Assembly: GCA_944325415.1 (NCBI GenBank)
Contig: CALUZW010000008.1
Span: 1 to 64,000, forward strand
Source of the DNA: an uncultured Bacteroidales bacterium
GTDB taxonomy: Bacteria; Bacteroidota; Bacteroidia; Bacteroidales; UBA11471
DNA length: 64,000 nucleotides
Direction: 5' to 3'
Below are positions 26,111-34,207 of this stretch, one piece after another. The notes beneath the pieces are model-generated. The model saw nothing but the letters and a program-made list of their open reading frames with translations. It ran no database searches and had not been told where the DNA came from. The position numbers and the translations under genes were made by a program. Position 1 is the first letter of the stretch. Every line of letters starts with the position of its first letter.

Positions 26111-27775
26111 ATGTGTGGAATAGTTGGAATATTCAATATAAGCAGTGAGCCTGAGCAGTTACGCTCGCAGGCCCTGACCATGTCGCGTCGCATTCGCCAT
26201 CGCGGTCCCGACTGGTCGGGCATCTATGTCGGTAAGACGGCCATTCTGGCCCACGAACGTCTCTCGATTGTCGACCCCGCTTCGGGCGGTCAGCCTTTGA
26301 AGAGCCCTGACGGCAAAATCATTCTCTCGGTCAACGGCGAGATTTATAACCACCGTGCCATTCGCAACGGCATCTGCAAGGATTATCCGTTCCAGACAGG
26401 CTCCGATTGCGAGGTTATCCTGGCTCTCTATCAGAAGAAGGGTATCGATTTCCTCGAAGACCTTAACGGTATCTTTGCCTTTGCCCTCTACGACGAGGAG
26501 AACGACCGTTTCCTCATCGCCCGCGATTCCATCGGTGTCATACCTCTCTACATGGGAAGCGACGACGAAGGGCGCATCTATGTGGCTTCGGAGTTGAAGG
26601 CACTCGAAGGGTTCTGTTCCGAGTACAAGCCTTTCCTTCCCGGCCATTACTACGACAGTCGCTCCGGCCGCATGGAACGTTGGTACAAACGCGATTGGGA
26701 GCAATACGACAATGTAAAAGACAACGGAGCCGACATCGCCGAGTTGCGCGAAGCCCTTTGTCAGGCCGTACAACGTCAGTTGATGAGCGACGTGCCCTAT
26801 GGTGTGCTGCTCTCGGGCGGACTCGATTCGTCGATTGTTTCGGCCGTGGCCAAGCGGTATGCGGCCCGCCGTGTCGAGACCGACAACACCCGCGAGGCCT
26901 GGTGGCCCCAGTTGCACTCATTTGCCGTAGGCCTGAAAGGCGCTCCCGACCTGGAAGCAGCCCGTAAGGTGGCCGACTACATTGGTACCGTACATCACGA
27001 GATAAACTTCACCATACAGGAGGGCCTCGATGCCCTGCGCGATGTGATTTACTACATCGAGACCTACGACGTAACCACCGTGCGGGCCTCTACGCCTATG
27101 TACCTGCTGGCACGGGTCATCAAGTCGATGGGTATCAAGATGGTGCTTTCGGGCGAAGGTGCCGACGAGATTTTCGGCGGGTATCTCTACTTCCACAAAG
27201 CCCCCAATGCCCAGGCTTTCCACGAAGAGTGCGTGCGTAAAATCTCCAAACTCTATCTCTACGACTGCCTGCGGGCCAACAAGTCGCTCTCGGCCTGGGG
27301 CGTTGAGGGCCGGGTGCCCTTCCTCGACAAGGAGTTTATGGACGTAGCCATGCGGCTCAATCCCGAGGCCAAGATGGCCAAAGACGGAAAAATGGAGAAA
27401 TGGGTACTCCGCAAGGCCTTTGAAGAGATGTTGCCCGAGAGTGTGGCCTGGCGTCAGAAGGAGCAGTTCTCCGACGGTGTAGGGTATAGCTGGATTGATG
27501 TACTCAAACAGATAACCTCCGAGCGTGTATCCGACGAAGAGATGGCCCATGCTGCCGAGCGCTTCCCCATCAACCCGCCCATGAACAAGGAGGAGTATTA
27601 CTACCGTTCGATATTTGAAGAACATTTCCCCTCGGCATCGGCTGCCCGCAGCGTTCCGTCCGAACGTTCGGTCGCTTGCAGCACCGCCACCGCCTTGGAG
27701 TGGGACGAGTCGTTCAAGAAACTCAACGACCCGTCGGGACGTGCCGTCAAGAACGTCCACATTAAAAGTTATTGA
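26111..27775 (+). CDS. asnB: asparagine synthetase B, glutamine-hydrolysing
   Basis: Transfers amide nitrogen from glutamine to aspartate. The 554 residues begin MCGIVGIFN, with the nucleophile Cys2, followed by the amidotransferase domain (RHRGPDWSG, VNGEIYNH). The ATP pyrophosphatase domain contains LLSGGLDSSIVSA (about residue 234) and SGEGADEIFGGY. It is the last gene of the nitrogen cluster and is closed by two hairpins. Confidence 0.97.
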   Translation: MCGIVGIFNISSEPEQLRSQALTMSRRIRHRGPDWSGIYVGKTAILAHERLSIVDPASGGQPLKSPDGKIILSVNGEIYNHRAIRNGICKDYPFQTGSDCEVILALYQKKGIDFLEDLNGIFAFALYDEENDRFLIARDSIGVIPLYMGSDDEGRIYVASELKALEGFCSEYKPFLPGHYYDSRSGRMERWYKRDWEQYDNVKDNGADIAELREALCQAVQRQLMSDVPYGVLLSGGLDSSIVSAVAKRYAARRVETDNTREAWWPQLHSFAVGLKGAPDLEAARKVADYIGTVHHEINFTIQEGLDALRDVIYYIETYDVTTVRASTPMYLLARVIKSMGIKMVLSGEGADEIFGGYLYFHKAPNAQAFHEECVRKISKLYLYDCLRANKSLSAWGVEGRVPFLDKEFMDVAMRLNPEAKMAKDGKMEKWVLRKAFEEMLPESVAWRQKEQFSDGVGYSWIDVLKQITSERVSDEEMAHAAERFPINPPMNKEEYYYRSIFEEHFPSASAARSVPSERSVACSTATALEWDESFKKLNDPSGRAVKNVHIKSY

Positions 27776-27803
27776 AGCTTTTTTACTCTGTTGCATAGAG
27801 AGA

Positions 27804-27868
27804 GGATTTTCCGAGACGAGCGGAAAATCCGGAATAAGCCTTGTTTGGAGAAACAGGGCTTATTTTTT
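27804..27868 (+). terminator. double terminator closing the nitrogen cluster
   Basis: A 10-bp hairpin (GGATTTTCCG/CGGAAAATCC, 27804-27830) is followed by a second stem in which AATAAGCC (27833-27840) pairs with GGCTTATT (to 27864), extended by TTGTTT/AAACAG, and then TTTT. Confidence 0.85.
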
Positions 27869-27893
27869 GTCTATGCACAGCGTGAGAAAAGTT

Positions 27894-28376
27894 TCAGGCC
27901 GGTGTGATTTCACGTTTGATGAGCTGCTTGATGCGGCGTATGCGCGGCAGCCTTCCGATGAAGTTGCGGTTGAGGAATCTTTTGGAGAGTATGACCAGCA
28001 GCAGGACAATGCCTACGAGGCATACCCAGCCGTACATCTCTTTGAGGCTTACCAGTGTGGCCTGCCGCATGGCTTCGCCATATATCTCGAAAAAGTTCTG
28101 CGGATTTAGAGCCGGGTTTACACCGTCCAGTTCGCGGGTGAGATTCTGGAAATTCTCCGGAAGCGTATATTGCCATACACGGCCGTAGACAGCGCCTCCG
28201 AGAGCCGAGGCAAAGCCGGTGCGCACAAATCCCAGGATGGAGAGTACCTGAAAGAAGTGCTGGAAAGGTACGATTCCGGTAACATAGACCGTGAGCGAAA
28301 TATACAGAATGATATATCCGGCACCGCGCAGGGCTGTGGGCAGGTACTGTTGTTGGTCTCTACTTACATATAGGTA
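27894..28376 (-). pseudogene. C-terminal remnant of an MFS drug-efflux-type transporter
   Basis: The frame (open to 28457) encodes only the last membrane helices of a 14-helix MFS exporter of the Bacteroides DHA2 type: LRGAGYIILYISLTVYVTG, then VRTGFASALGGAVYG, and a final helix in MYGWVCLVGIVLLLVILSK. About the first 370 residues of a normal transporter are absent. Upstream of it lies the divergent flavodoxin promoter rather than the missing part, so the 5' end was lost by deletion. Resemblance begins around 28376. It is not expected to work alone. Confidence 0.7.
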
Positions 28377-28407
28377 GTGGTGCGCTGTTTTTTCACTCGA
28401 TTGAGGG

Positions 28408-28439
28408 ATTGCCGTTGTGCCCGTGTTTCTCTTTCTTTG
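28408..28439 (+). promoter_or_regulatory. candidate promoter for flavodoxin-DUF2023
   Basis: ATTG at 28408-28411 and TTTCTTTG at 28432-28439 are 20 bases apart; each box differs from the consensus at one position. Confidence 0.45.
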
Positions 28440-28462
28440 CCATACACTTAAATACAAAAGTT

Positions 28463-28966
28463 ATGACAGGAATATTTTACGGAAGTACGACCGGCACGAC
28501 CGAAGAGTTGGCCGGTAAAATTGCCGCTGTGCTGGGTGTTGCGGCGGCCGACATACACAATGTGGGCAATACCGGAGCCGATGAGGTAAACCGCTACGAC
28601 CTCTTGCTGCTGGGCACGTCGACCTGGGGCGACGGAGAGTTGCAGGACGACTGGTACGACTTTCTCGATGCATTGAAAAAGCAGAATTTGGCAGGGAAGA
28701 AAATCGGTCTGTTCGGTTGCGGCGATGCCGAGTCGTATCCCGACACCTTCTGCGACGGGGTGGGCCTTATCTATGACGTCTTGGCCGGGAGCGGTTGCTG
28801 CTGGGTGGGAGCCTGTGCGCCCGACGGATATTCGGTAACCGACTCCAAGATATGCAGAGACGGGAAGTTCCTGGGACTTGCCGTTGATGAGTGCAACGAG
28901 AGTGCTTTGACCGACGGTCGCATCGAGCGGTGGGTCTCGGCGCTCAAAAGCGACGGCGCCTTATGA
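28463..28966 (+). CDS. fldA: flavodoxin
   Basis: A 167-residue long-chain flavodoxin carrying FMN as a low-potential one-electron carrier. It has the phosphate loop GSTTGTTE (residues 7-14), the isoalloxazine-binding segment GTSTWGDGELQDDW (about 52-65) and FGCGDAESYPDTF. ATG 28463 is chosen because the family begins there; the longer frame starts inside the promoter. The stop overlaps the DUF2023 start as ATGA. Probable partners here include IorAB or other oxidoreductases, but the sequence does not say which. Confidence 0.95.
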   Translation: MTGIFYGSTTGTTEELAGKIAAVLGVAAADIHNVGNTGADEVNRYDLLLLGTSTWGDGELQDDWYDFLDALKKQNLAGKKIGLFGCGDAESYPDTFCDGVGLIYDVLAGSGCCWVGACAPDGYSVTDSKICRDGKFLGLAVDECNESALTDGRIERWVSALKSDGAL

Positions 28967-29346
28967 GCATGGAAGAGTATGACCGTTTCGGAGCGATGAA
29001 GCTCTATTTCCACCAGATATATGAGTTGAAGAAGGGAGTGCGCCACCTGGTGCTCTGTACCATGAGTGGCGATTGTGCCCGGCTTCTCATCGACCGTCTC
29101 GAAAGTCAGCACATCGATTATGTAGAGCAGCCGGCCGGAGCCGACAAGGTAAATCTCTACTTCGGCAGGCGACAGTGTCTCGATGTGGTGCGTCATTTCA
29201 TAGCCAAGCCACTGCACCGGCTCACTCCCGAAGAAGATTTCATGCTGGGGGTGATGCTGGGCTATGACCTGACGATGCAGTGCGAGCGCTTTTGCAACCG
29301 CCGGTCGGCCGCCTTCACGGAGCCGTCTCTGGCGGCTGCCTGGTAA
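28963..29346 (+). CDS. DUF2023 family protein coupled to flavodoxin
   Basis: A 127-residue soluble protein I recognise as DUF2023, which I recall as a regular follower of fldA in Bacteroidales. No metal-binding or catalytic motif is evident; VRHLVLCTMSG and ADKVNLYFGRRQC suggest a small alpha/beta fold. The start overlapping the fldA stop (ATGA) is preferred over an earlier in-frame start inside fldA. The tight coupling suggests a role in flavodoxin assembly or use. Confidence 0.75.
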   Translation: MSMEEYDRFGAMKLYFHQIYELKKGVRHLVLCTMSGDCARLLIDRLESQHIDYVEQPAGADKVNLYFGRRQCLDVVRHFIAKPLHRLTPEEDFMLGVMLGYDLTMQCERFCNRRSAAFTEPSLAAAW

Positions 29347-29386
29347 AAAATGAAGACAGGAAAACAGAAACTACCTCTAAATGTGT

Positions 29387-29394
29387 TATATTTG
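29387..29394 (+). promoter_or_regulatory. -7 box of the hemerythrin-LuxR operon
   Basis: TATATTTG matches the consensus. It overlaps the first codons of the longest frame, so translation probably starts at 29423 or 29426. Confidence 0.5.
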
Positions 29395-29422
29395 TATGAC
29401 CGATATACATGCAATACAACCG

Positions 29423-30124
29423 ATGATGTACAGACTGGGCAAATACAAGAAGAGCGACCCCATGAGCGTGCTGGTGTGTGAAAACTATCCGATACTGCTG
29501 GTTATGAGCCGGTTCGGAATACCGCTGGGGTTTGGCGACAAAACGATAGAAGAGGTGTGCCGCGACAACAGTGTCGATGTCGACACCTTCTTGTCGATAA
29601 CCAACTGCCTCCTCGACGAAGACCATGCCGAGGCCGGGAATGCCACCTTCTCGATAGAGGCAATGATGCAGTATCTGCACAACTCACACGATTATTACCT
29701 GCAATTCAAGTTGCCGGCTATCCGTCGCCGCCTTCTCGATGCCATCGATTGCGGACAGAAAGATGTGTCGTTTGCCATCTTGTGTTTCTTTGACGAGTAT
29801 GCGGCCGAGGTGCAGAAGCATATGCTCTATGAGGAGCAGACCGTCTATCCCTACGTTACGGCACTTCTCCGCAAGGAGCCGCTGCCGAAGGGGTACAGCA
29901 TCGATATATTCAGCCGCCAGCACGACCAGGTCGAGGCCAAGCTCGGCGAGCTGAAAAACATTCTCATCAAATACTATCCGGCCGAGAGCAGCAACGAGTT
30001 GAACTCGGTGCTGTTCGATATCTTCACCTGTGAAGAAGATTTGGCTTCACACAATTATATCGAGAACACGCTGTTTGTTCCCGCCGTCAAGAAACTCGAA
30101 GAGGAAGGGGCACGAGGCCTATGA
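29423..30124 (+). CDS. hemerythrin-domain protein (RIC/YtfE-like)
   Basis: A 233-residue protein with a C-terminal hemerythrin-like four-helix bundle: HDYY (about 98), a middle HMLYEEQTVYP and ASHNYIENTLFVPA supply the His/Glu ligands for a di-iron centre, with RQHDQVE between. The N-terminal part (LLVMSRFGIPLGFGDKTIEEVC) resembles the ScdA/RIC small domain but lacks its Cys-Cys pair. Proteins of this family repair iron-sulfur clusters or sense oxygen or nitric oxide. The start is placed after the TATATTTG box. It overlaps the regulator gene by ATGA. Confidence 0.8.
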   Translation: MMYRLGKYKKSDPMSVLVCENYPILLVMSRFGIPLGFGDKTIEEVCRDNSVDVDTFLSITNCLLDEDHAEAGNATFSIEAMMQYLHNSHDYYLQFKLPAIRRRLLDAIDCGQKDVSFAILCFFDEYAAEVQKHMLYEEQTVYPYVTALLRKEPLPKGYSIDIFSRQHDQVEAKLGELKNILIKYYPAESSNELNSVLFDIFTCEEDLASHNYIENTLFVPAVKKLEEEGARGL

Positions 30125-30738
30125 AGTCGTTGTTGAAAATAGCGGTTGCCGAGCCTTCGCTCATCATACGCAGCGGCATACTCTCGGTGTTGCGGCGTCT
30201 CTCGTCGCTCAATATCGAGATGATAGAGATTACCGATGTGGCACAATTGTCGTCGACACTTTCGTGGCGCAAGCCCGATATGCTGATAATCAATCCGCTT
30301 ATTCCCGGAGCCGTCTCACTGCAACAGATAAAGAAGGAGTGCGACGGCCTGAAATGTATCGCGTTGCAGTATACGCTGGCCGATGTCTCTACGCTGAAAG
30401 GGTATGACGAAATCATCACCATCTACGATACGGCCGAGACTATCCGGGAGAAAATCGAAAAACTCCACAACACGGCTGTGCAGGAGGCGACCCATGAGCC
30501 GCTTACCGAGCGCGAAAAGGAGATTATCATCGGTGTTGTCAAGGGGTGGACCAACAAACAGATTGCCGAGAAGCTGTGCCTATCGGCCCATACGGTGATT
30601 ACCCATCGCCGCAACATCGCCGCCAAGTTGCAGATACACAGTGCGGCCGGTCTTACCATATACGCCATTGTCAATCGCTTTGTCGACCTCAACGATGTAA
30701 AGGGGTCGATTCACCGTAAGGACGAGGAGAACGGTTAG
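30121..30738 (+). CDS. LuxR-type regulator with degenerate receiver domain
   Basis: The 205 residues comprise an N-terminal receiver-like fold (1-115) and a C-terminal LuxR helix-turn-helix (LTEREKEIIIGVVKGWTNKQ to SAHTVITHRRNIAAKL, about 127-175). The receiver reads PDMLIINPLIPG where active regulators have an Asp phosphorylation site; the aligned residue is Asn. It is probably controlled by something other than phosphorylation. The ATGA coupling to the hemerythrin gene suggests the two form an iron/redox sensing pair, which is inference. Confidence 0.8.
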   Translation: MKSLLKIAVAEPSLIIRSGILSVLRRLSSLNIEMIEITDVAQLSSTLSWRKPDMLIINPLIPGAVSLQQIKKECDGLKCIALQYTLADVSTLKGYDEIITIYDTAETIREKIEKLHNTAVQEATHEPLTEREKEIIIGVVKGWTNKQIAEKLCLSAHTVITHRRNIAAKLQIHSAAGLTIYAIVNRFVDLNDVKGSIHRKDEENG

Positions 30739-30821
30739 CCGCCGGGAATTGTTTGGGGCCGGGGAGTGAATTATGGCTACTCCCGGCGCTGTCGGTATTT
30801 GTTCAATTTCCGTAACCGTCG

Positions 30822-30853
30822 TTTGTTTTTCTGCCTCTTATGCCTTATATTTG
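30822..30853 (+). promoter_or_regulatory. promoter of the esterase gene
   Basis: TTTG at 30822-30825 and TATATTTG at 30846-30853, spacer exactly 20. The start of transcription would fall at about 30858-30861, at or next to the ATG, giving a leaderless or nearly leaderless message. Confidence 0.75.
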
Positions 30854-30860
30854 TGTCTCT

Positions 30861-31826
30861 ATGAAACGAATAGCATTCCTGTTGTTTTCTCTCTTTTCCC
30901 TTCTTGTGTGGAATGTCCCGGCGCAGGAGGTGGAACCCGTGTGGAAAAATATTGTCTATAAGACGGTCGACGGCCGCGCGATGACTCTCGATATCTATAT
31001 GCAGCCCCCAGCGGTTTCGGCACGACCTTGTCCTGTCATCGTGTATATACACGGCGGGTCGTGGGTAACCGGCAGCAAGGAGGCCTTTGTCATTCCCTAC
31101 ATGCAGGCGGTGTTGGATTCGGTACTCGACGAGGGATATGCTGTCGTGAGTATCGGCTATCTCCTGGCCGACACGTTGAGCGGAGAGGCTTCGTTTCCTC
31201 GCGCTATTGTCGACTGTAAAGATGCCGTCCGATGGGTGAGGGCACACGCCTCAGACTATGGCCTCGATGCCACACGCATAGGACTGTGGGGCTCCTCGGC
31301 CGGCGCACATCTCTCGTTGCTGGCTGCCTATACGCCCGACACGCTTTTCCGCGGCGATACTCTCCTGTCGTGCCACTCTGCGCAGGTCGATTATGTAATA
31401 GACGATTATGGCCCTACGCAGCTCAACCGGCTGTTCCGCACGCATCTCGACCCGTTGTCGCTGGGTCTGGTAAAACTGGCTGTACCCTCTCTTTATCGGG
31501 AGCGGGAGATGATGCTCTCGGTCTTCCTGGGCAATGAGCGCCGGCCACGGCGGGTCCATGCAACCTGCCGGTACTATTCCCCCTTGACCTATGTAGGTCC
31601 CGATGCGGTGCCTACCCTTCTGCTGCATGGCGATAAAGACAAGGTGGTGCCGCTGAGGCAGTCGCGCAAACTGGCGCGGGCGCTCGACCGCAACGGGGTG
31701 GCCCACCGGCTGGTCGTCTATGAGGGGGCCGGACACTCTTTCCGTACCTTTACGGCCGAAGAGATAGCGCATATACGGGCCGCCGTGCTTGATTTTCTCC
31801 ATAGCTATTCCGACAATAACCGATAA
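30861..31826 (+). CDS. secreted alpha/beta-hydrolase (esterase/lipase-like)
   Basis: A 321-residue protein with a signal peptide (MKRIAFLLFSLFSLLVW, cut after about residue 21). It has an HSL/BD-FAE-like hydrolase fold: oxyanion motif YIHGGSWVTGS, nucleophile elbow GLWGSSAGAH (Ser), acid region LHGDKDKVVP (Asp) and catalytic His in GAGHSF. It resembles xylan/feruloyl or acetyl esterases but lacks a decisive specificity motif. The Met at 30861 is chosen because the signal peptide and the promoter both exclude the earlier one. Confidence 0.85.
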   Translation: MKRIAFLLFSLFSLLVWNVPAQEVEPVWKNIVYKTVDGRAMTLDIYMQPPAVSARPCPVIVYIHGGSWVTGSKEAFVIPYMQAVLDSVLDEGYAVVSIGYLLADTLSGEASFPRAIVDCKDAVRWVRAHASDYGLDATRIGLWGSSAGAHLSLLAAYTPDTLFRGDTLLSCHSAQVDYVIDDYGPTQLNRLFRTHLDPLSLGLVKLAVPSLYREREMMLSVFLGNERRPRRVHATCRYYSPLTYVGPDAVPTLLLHGDKDKVVPLRQSRKLARALDRNGVAHRLVVYEGAGHSFRTFTAEEIAHIRAAVLDFLHSYSDNNR

Positions 31827-31834
31827 AAAAATCT

Positions 31835-32245
31835 ATGACCTTAAAAGAATATCTCTCAACAAACGATCGTTTTGCCGCCGAGACGGGGGTAGAACTGCTC
31901 GATGTCAGGGAAGGGTATGCCCGTGCCCGTATGCTCATCGAGCCGCGCCATCTCAACGGTGGCGGGGTGTGTCAGGGGGGGGCGCTGTTTACCCTGGCCG
32001 ACCTGGCCTTTGCCGCTGCTGCCAACAGCCGCAAGGCTCTCACGCTCTCTGTTACATCGAATATTACGTTTTTCCGTTCCGAGTCGGCCGGTTATCTTTA
32101 TGCCGAGGCCGTAGAGGTGGTCAATCACCAGAAGATTCCCTGCATCGAGGTGCGCATCACCAATGAGCAGGGCGACCTGGTGGCCTTGATGACCTCGTCG
32201 GGGTATCGCAAGCGTTGCGAACTGCCCGTCGATGGCCTCGAATAG
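31835..32245 (+). CDS. PaaI-type hotdog thioesterase
   Basis: A 136-residue single hotdog domain that hydrolyses acyl- or aryl-CoA thioesters. The core motif is HLNGGGVCQGGALFTLADLA (about 46-65). The conserved HGG is QGG here, a form I associate with the phenylacetate-linked proteins of Bacteroidales. It starts eight bases after the esterase and faces the paaK/ior operon end to end, so a role in limiting arylacetyl-CoA is plausible. Confidence 0.85.
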   Translation: MTLKEYLSTNDRFAAETGVELLDVREGYARARMLIEPRHLNGGGVCQGGALFTLADLAFAAAANSRKALTLSVTSNITFFRSESAGYLYAEAVEVVNHQKIPCIEVRITNEQGDLVALMTSSGYRKRCELPVDGLE

Positions 32246-32379
32246 GCCGCGTCTCTTGCCCGACAGGGTGTGCCCCTGAGAAAGCTTCGGACCCAGAACG
32301 GCCGATGGCCGGGAGGTGGAGAAGACATATTCTCATTCGGGGGTATCTCTTGCAACTGTGTGGGTGTTTCCCGGTGTAT

Positions 32380-32426
32380 AAAAGAAAAACGATGGGGGTA
32401 TCATCAGCAAGATGATACCCCCATCG
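32380..32426 (-). terminator. terminator of the arylacetate operon
   Basis: A perfect 16-bp stem (32390-32405 with 32411-32426) and a five-base loop, followed on the minus strand by TTTTTCTTTT. Confidence 0.92.
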
Positions 32427-32444
32427 CTCTGTATGGAGTGTCGG

Positions 32445-32864
32445 TCAAAGACTGTATGTGTCGATGATGCGGCAATGGTTCTTTTGCAGTATTTCGATGC
32501 AGCGGGGCAGGTCGGTGGGGCGGATGATGGTACGTGCCGTGTCGCCCTCGGAGAAGGCATACATATACTCAATGAAGATGTTCTCGGCGGCGAGGTAGTC
32601 GAGTACGGCCGAGAGTGAGCCGGGGGTGTTGGCGCATTGTATGCACACGACATCGGTGAGCATCACGGCAAAGTCGGCTGCCCGCAGGGCAGTCACGGCC
32701 TTCTCTACGTCGGAGACGATAAGACGCAGAATACCGAAATCGGCTGTCTCGGCCATGCTGAATGCCTGCATGTTGATGCCTTCTTTGGCCAGAACCTTGG
32801 CCACGTCGTTGATGCGGCCATTCTTGTTTTCCAGAAATATGGACAGTTGTTTGATGGTTATCAT
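32445..32864 (-). CDS. tandem ACT-domain protein
   Basis: A 139-residue protein made of two ACT domains (ITIKQLSIFLENKNGRINDV at the start, then VVCIQCANTPGSLSAVLDYL from about 72). It has no catalytic domain. Such proteins bind amino acids, and those beside paaK and iorAB are taken to sense aromatic amino acids. It is the last gene of the leftward operon, 17 bases after paaK. Confidence 0.85.
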   Translation of the reverse strand: MITIKQLSIFLENKNGRINDVAKVLAKEGINMQAFSMAETADFGILRLIVSDVEKAVTALRAADFAVMLTDVVCIQCANTPGSLSAVLDYLAAENIFIEYMYAFSEGDTARTIIRPTDLPRCIEILQKNHCRIIDTYSL

Positions 32865-32881
32865 AGGGAGCGTTTTGGGGG

Positions 32882-34183
32882 TTATTCAATAACACGTTTG
32901 TCGACGACACGTTTTGATTTTCCTTCGGAGCGTTGAATGCTGTTGGGCTCTACCAGTTTCACGTCGACACTTACCGTGAGCACGCTTTTCAGCCGGTCGG
33001 CCAGCCGTTTCCGCAAAGTCAGCATGGTACTCAGTTCGTCGGAGAAGAAGTCGCGGCGTACCTCGACCTGTACTTGCAGCGTGTCGAGGTTGTTGATGCG
33101 GTCGACCACCAACAGGTATTGCGGCTCAAACTCGGGCATTTCCAGAATGACGCTTTCGACTTGCGAGGGGAATACGTTGATACCGCGTATGATGAGCATA
33201 TCGTCGCTGCGTCCCACGATGCGGGTCATGCGCACATTGGTGCGGCCACATTCACATTCGCCTTCGATGAGCGATGTGAGGTCTTTGGTGCGGTAACGCA
33301 GCAGCGGCATGCCCTCCTTGGTGAGGGTGGTGAAGACAAGTTCGCCGGTCTCTCCGTAGGGCAGCGGTTGCAGGGTTTCGGGCGAGATGATTTCGGGGTA
33401 ATAGTGGTCTTCGAGTATGTGCGACCCGTTTTTACATTCGCACTCATGCGCCACGCCGGGACCCATGATTTCGCTCAATCCGTAGCAGTTGTATGCGTTC
33501 AGGTGGAGGCGGTTCTCGATTTCTTTCCGCATGTTCTCGGTCCAGGGTTCGGCGCCGAACATACCGACTCTCAGTTTTAACTGTTTGGCGTCAACGCCCA
33601 TTTTTTCTATCGTTTCGGCCAGGTACAGCGCATAACTGGGCGTACAGGCTATGCCGGTGATGCCCAAGTCACGAATGAGGCGTACATGTTTCTCGGTATT
33701 GCCCGTCGAGGTAGGAATCACCGTGGCTCCTACATATTCGGCACCGTAGTGGGCGCCCAGTCCGCCGGTGAAGAGGCCGTAACCATATCCCACCGAGAAG
33801 ATGTCGTTGCGGGTGATGCCGTAGGCGGTGAGGCAACGGGCAATGCTCTCCTGCCATATACCCAGATCGTGGCGTGTGTAGCCTACGATGGTGGGGTTGC
33901 CGGTAGTGCCCGATGAGGCGTGTATGCGCACGATTTCGGAGGTGGGTACCGCTTGCAGCCCGAACGGGTAGTTGTCGCGCAGGTCCTGCTTGGTGGTAAA
34001 GGGCAGTTTTACAATGTCGTCGATGGTGCGTATATCGTCGGGCGTAATGTCCATCTCCTGCATCTTGCGACGGTAGAAGGGGGTGTTGTGATAGACGGTC
34101 GATACGAGTTTCCGCAGGCGTTTGCTTTGCAGTTCGTGCATCTGCTCGCGGCTCATACACTCTTTGTTTTCGTTCCAAATCAT
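32882..34183 (-). CDS. paaK: phenylacetate-CoA ligase
   Basis: An ATP-dependent, AMP-forming ligase joining arylacetates to CoA. The 433-residue protein has the P-loop HASSGTTGNPTIVGYT (about 90-105), the adenylation core NCYGLSEIMGPGVAHEC, YRTKDLT and the hinge segment RIVGRSDDMLIIRGINVFPSQVE. In fermenting bacteria it may run in reverse and yield ATP. It lies between the aminotransferase and ACT genes with 17-24 base gaps. Confidence 0.95.
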   Translation of the reverse strand: MIWNENKECMSREQMHELQSKRLRKLVSTVYHNTPFYRRKMQEMDITPDDIRTIDDIVKLPFTTKQDLRDNYPFGLQAVPTSEIVRIHASSGTTGNPTIVGYTRHDLGIWQESIARCLTAYGITRNDIFSVGYGYGLFTGGLGAHYGAEYVGATVIPTSTGNTEKHVRLIRDLGITGIACTPSYALYLAETIEKMGVDAKQLKLRVGMFGAEPWTENMRKEIENRLHLNAYNCYGLSEIMGPGVAHECECKNGSHILEDHYYPEIISPETLQPLPYGETGELVFTTLTKEGMPLLRYRTKDLTSLIEGECECGRTNVRMTRIVGRSDDMLIIRGINVFPSQVESVILEMPEFEPQYLLVVDRINNLDTLQVQVEVRRDFFSDELSTMLTLRKRLADRLKSVLTVSVDVKLVEPNSIQRSEGKSKRVVDKRVIE

Positions 34184-34207
34184 GGTATCAAAGACAGTTT
34201 TTAAGAT

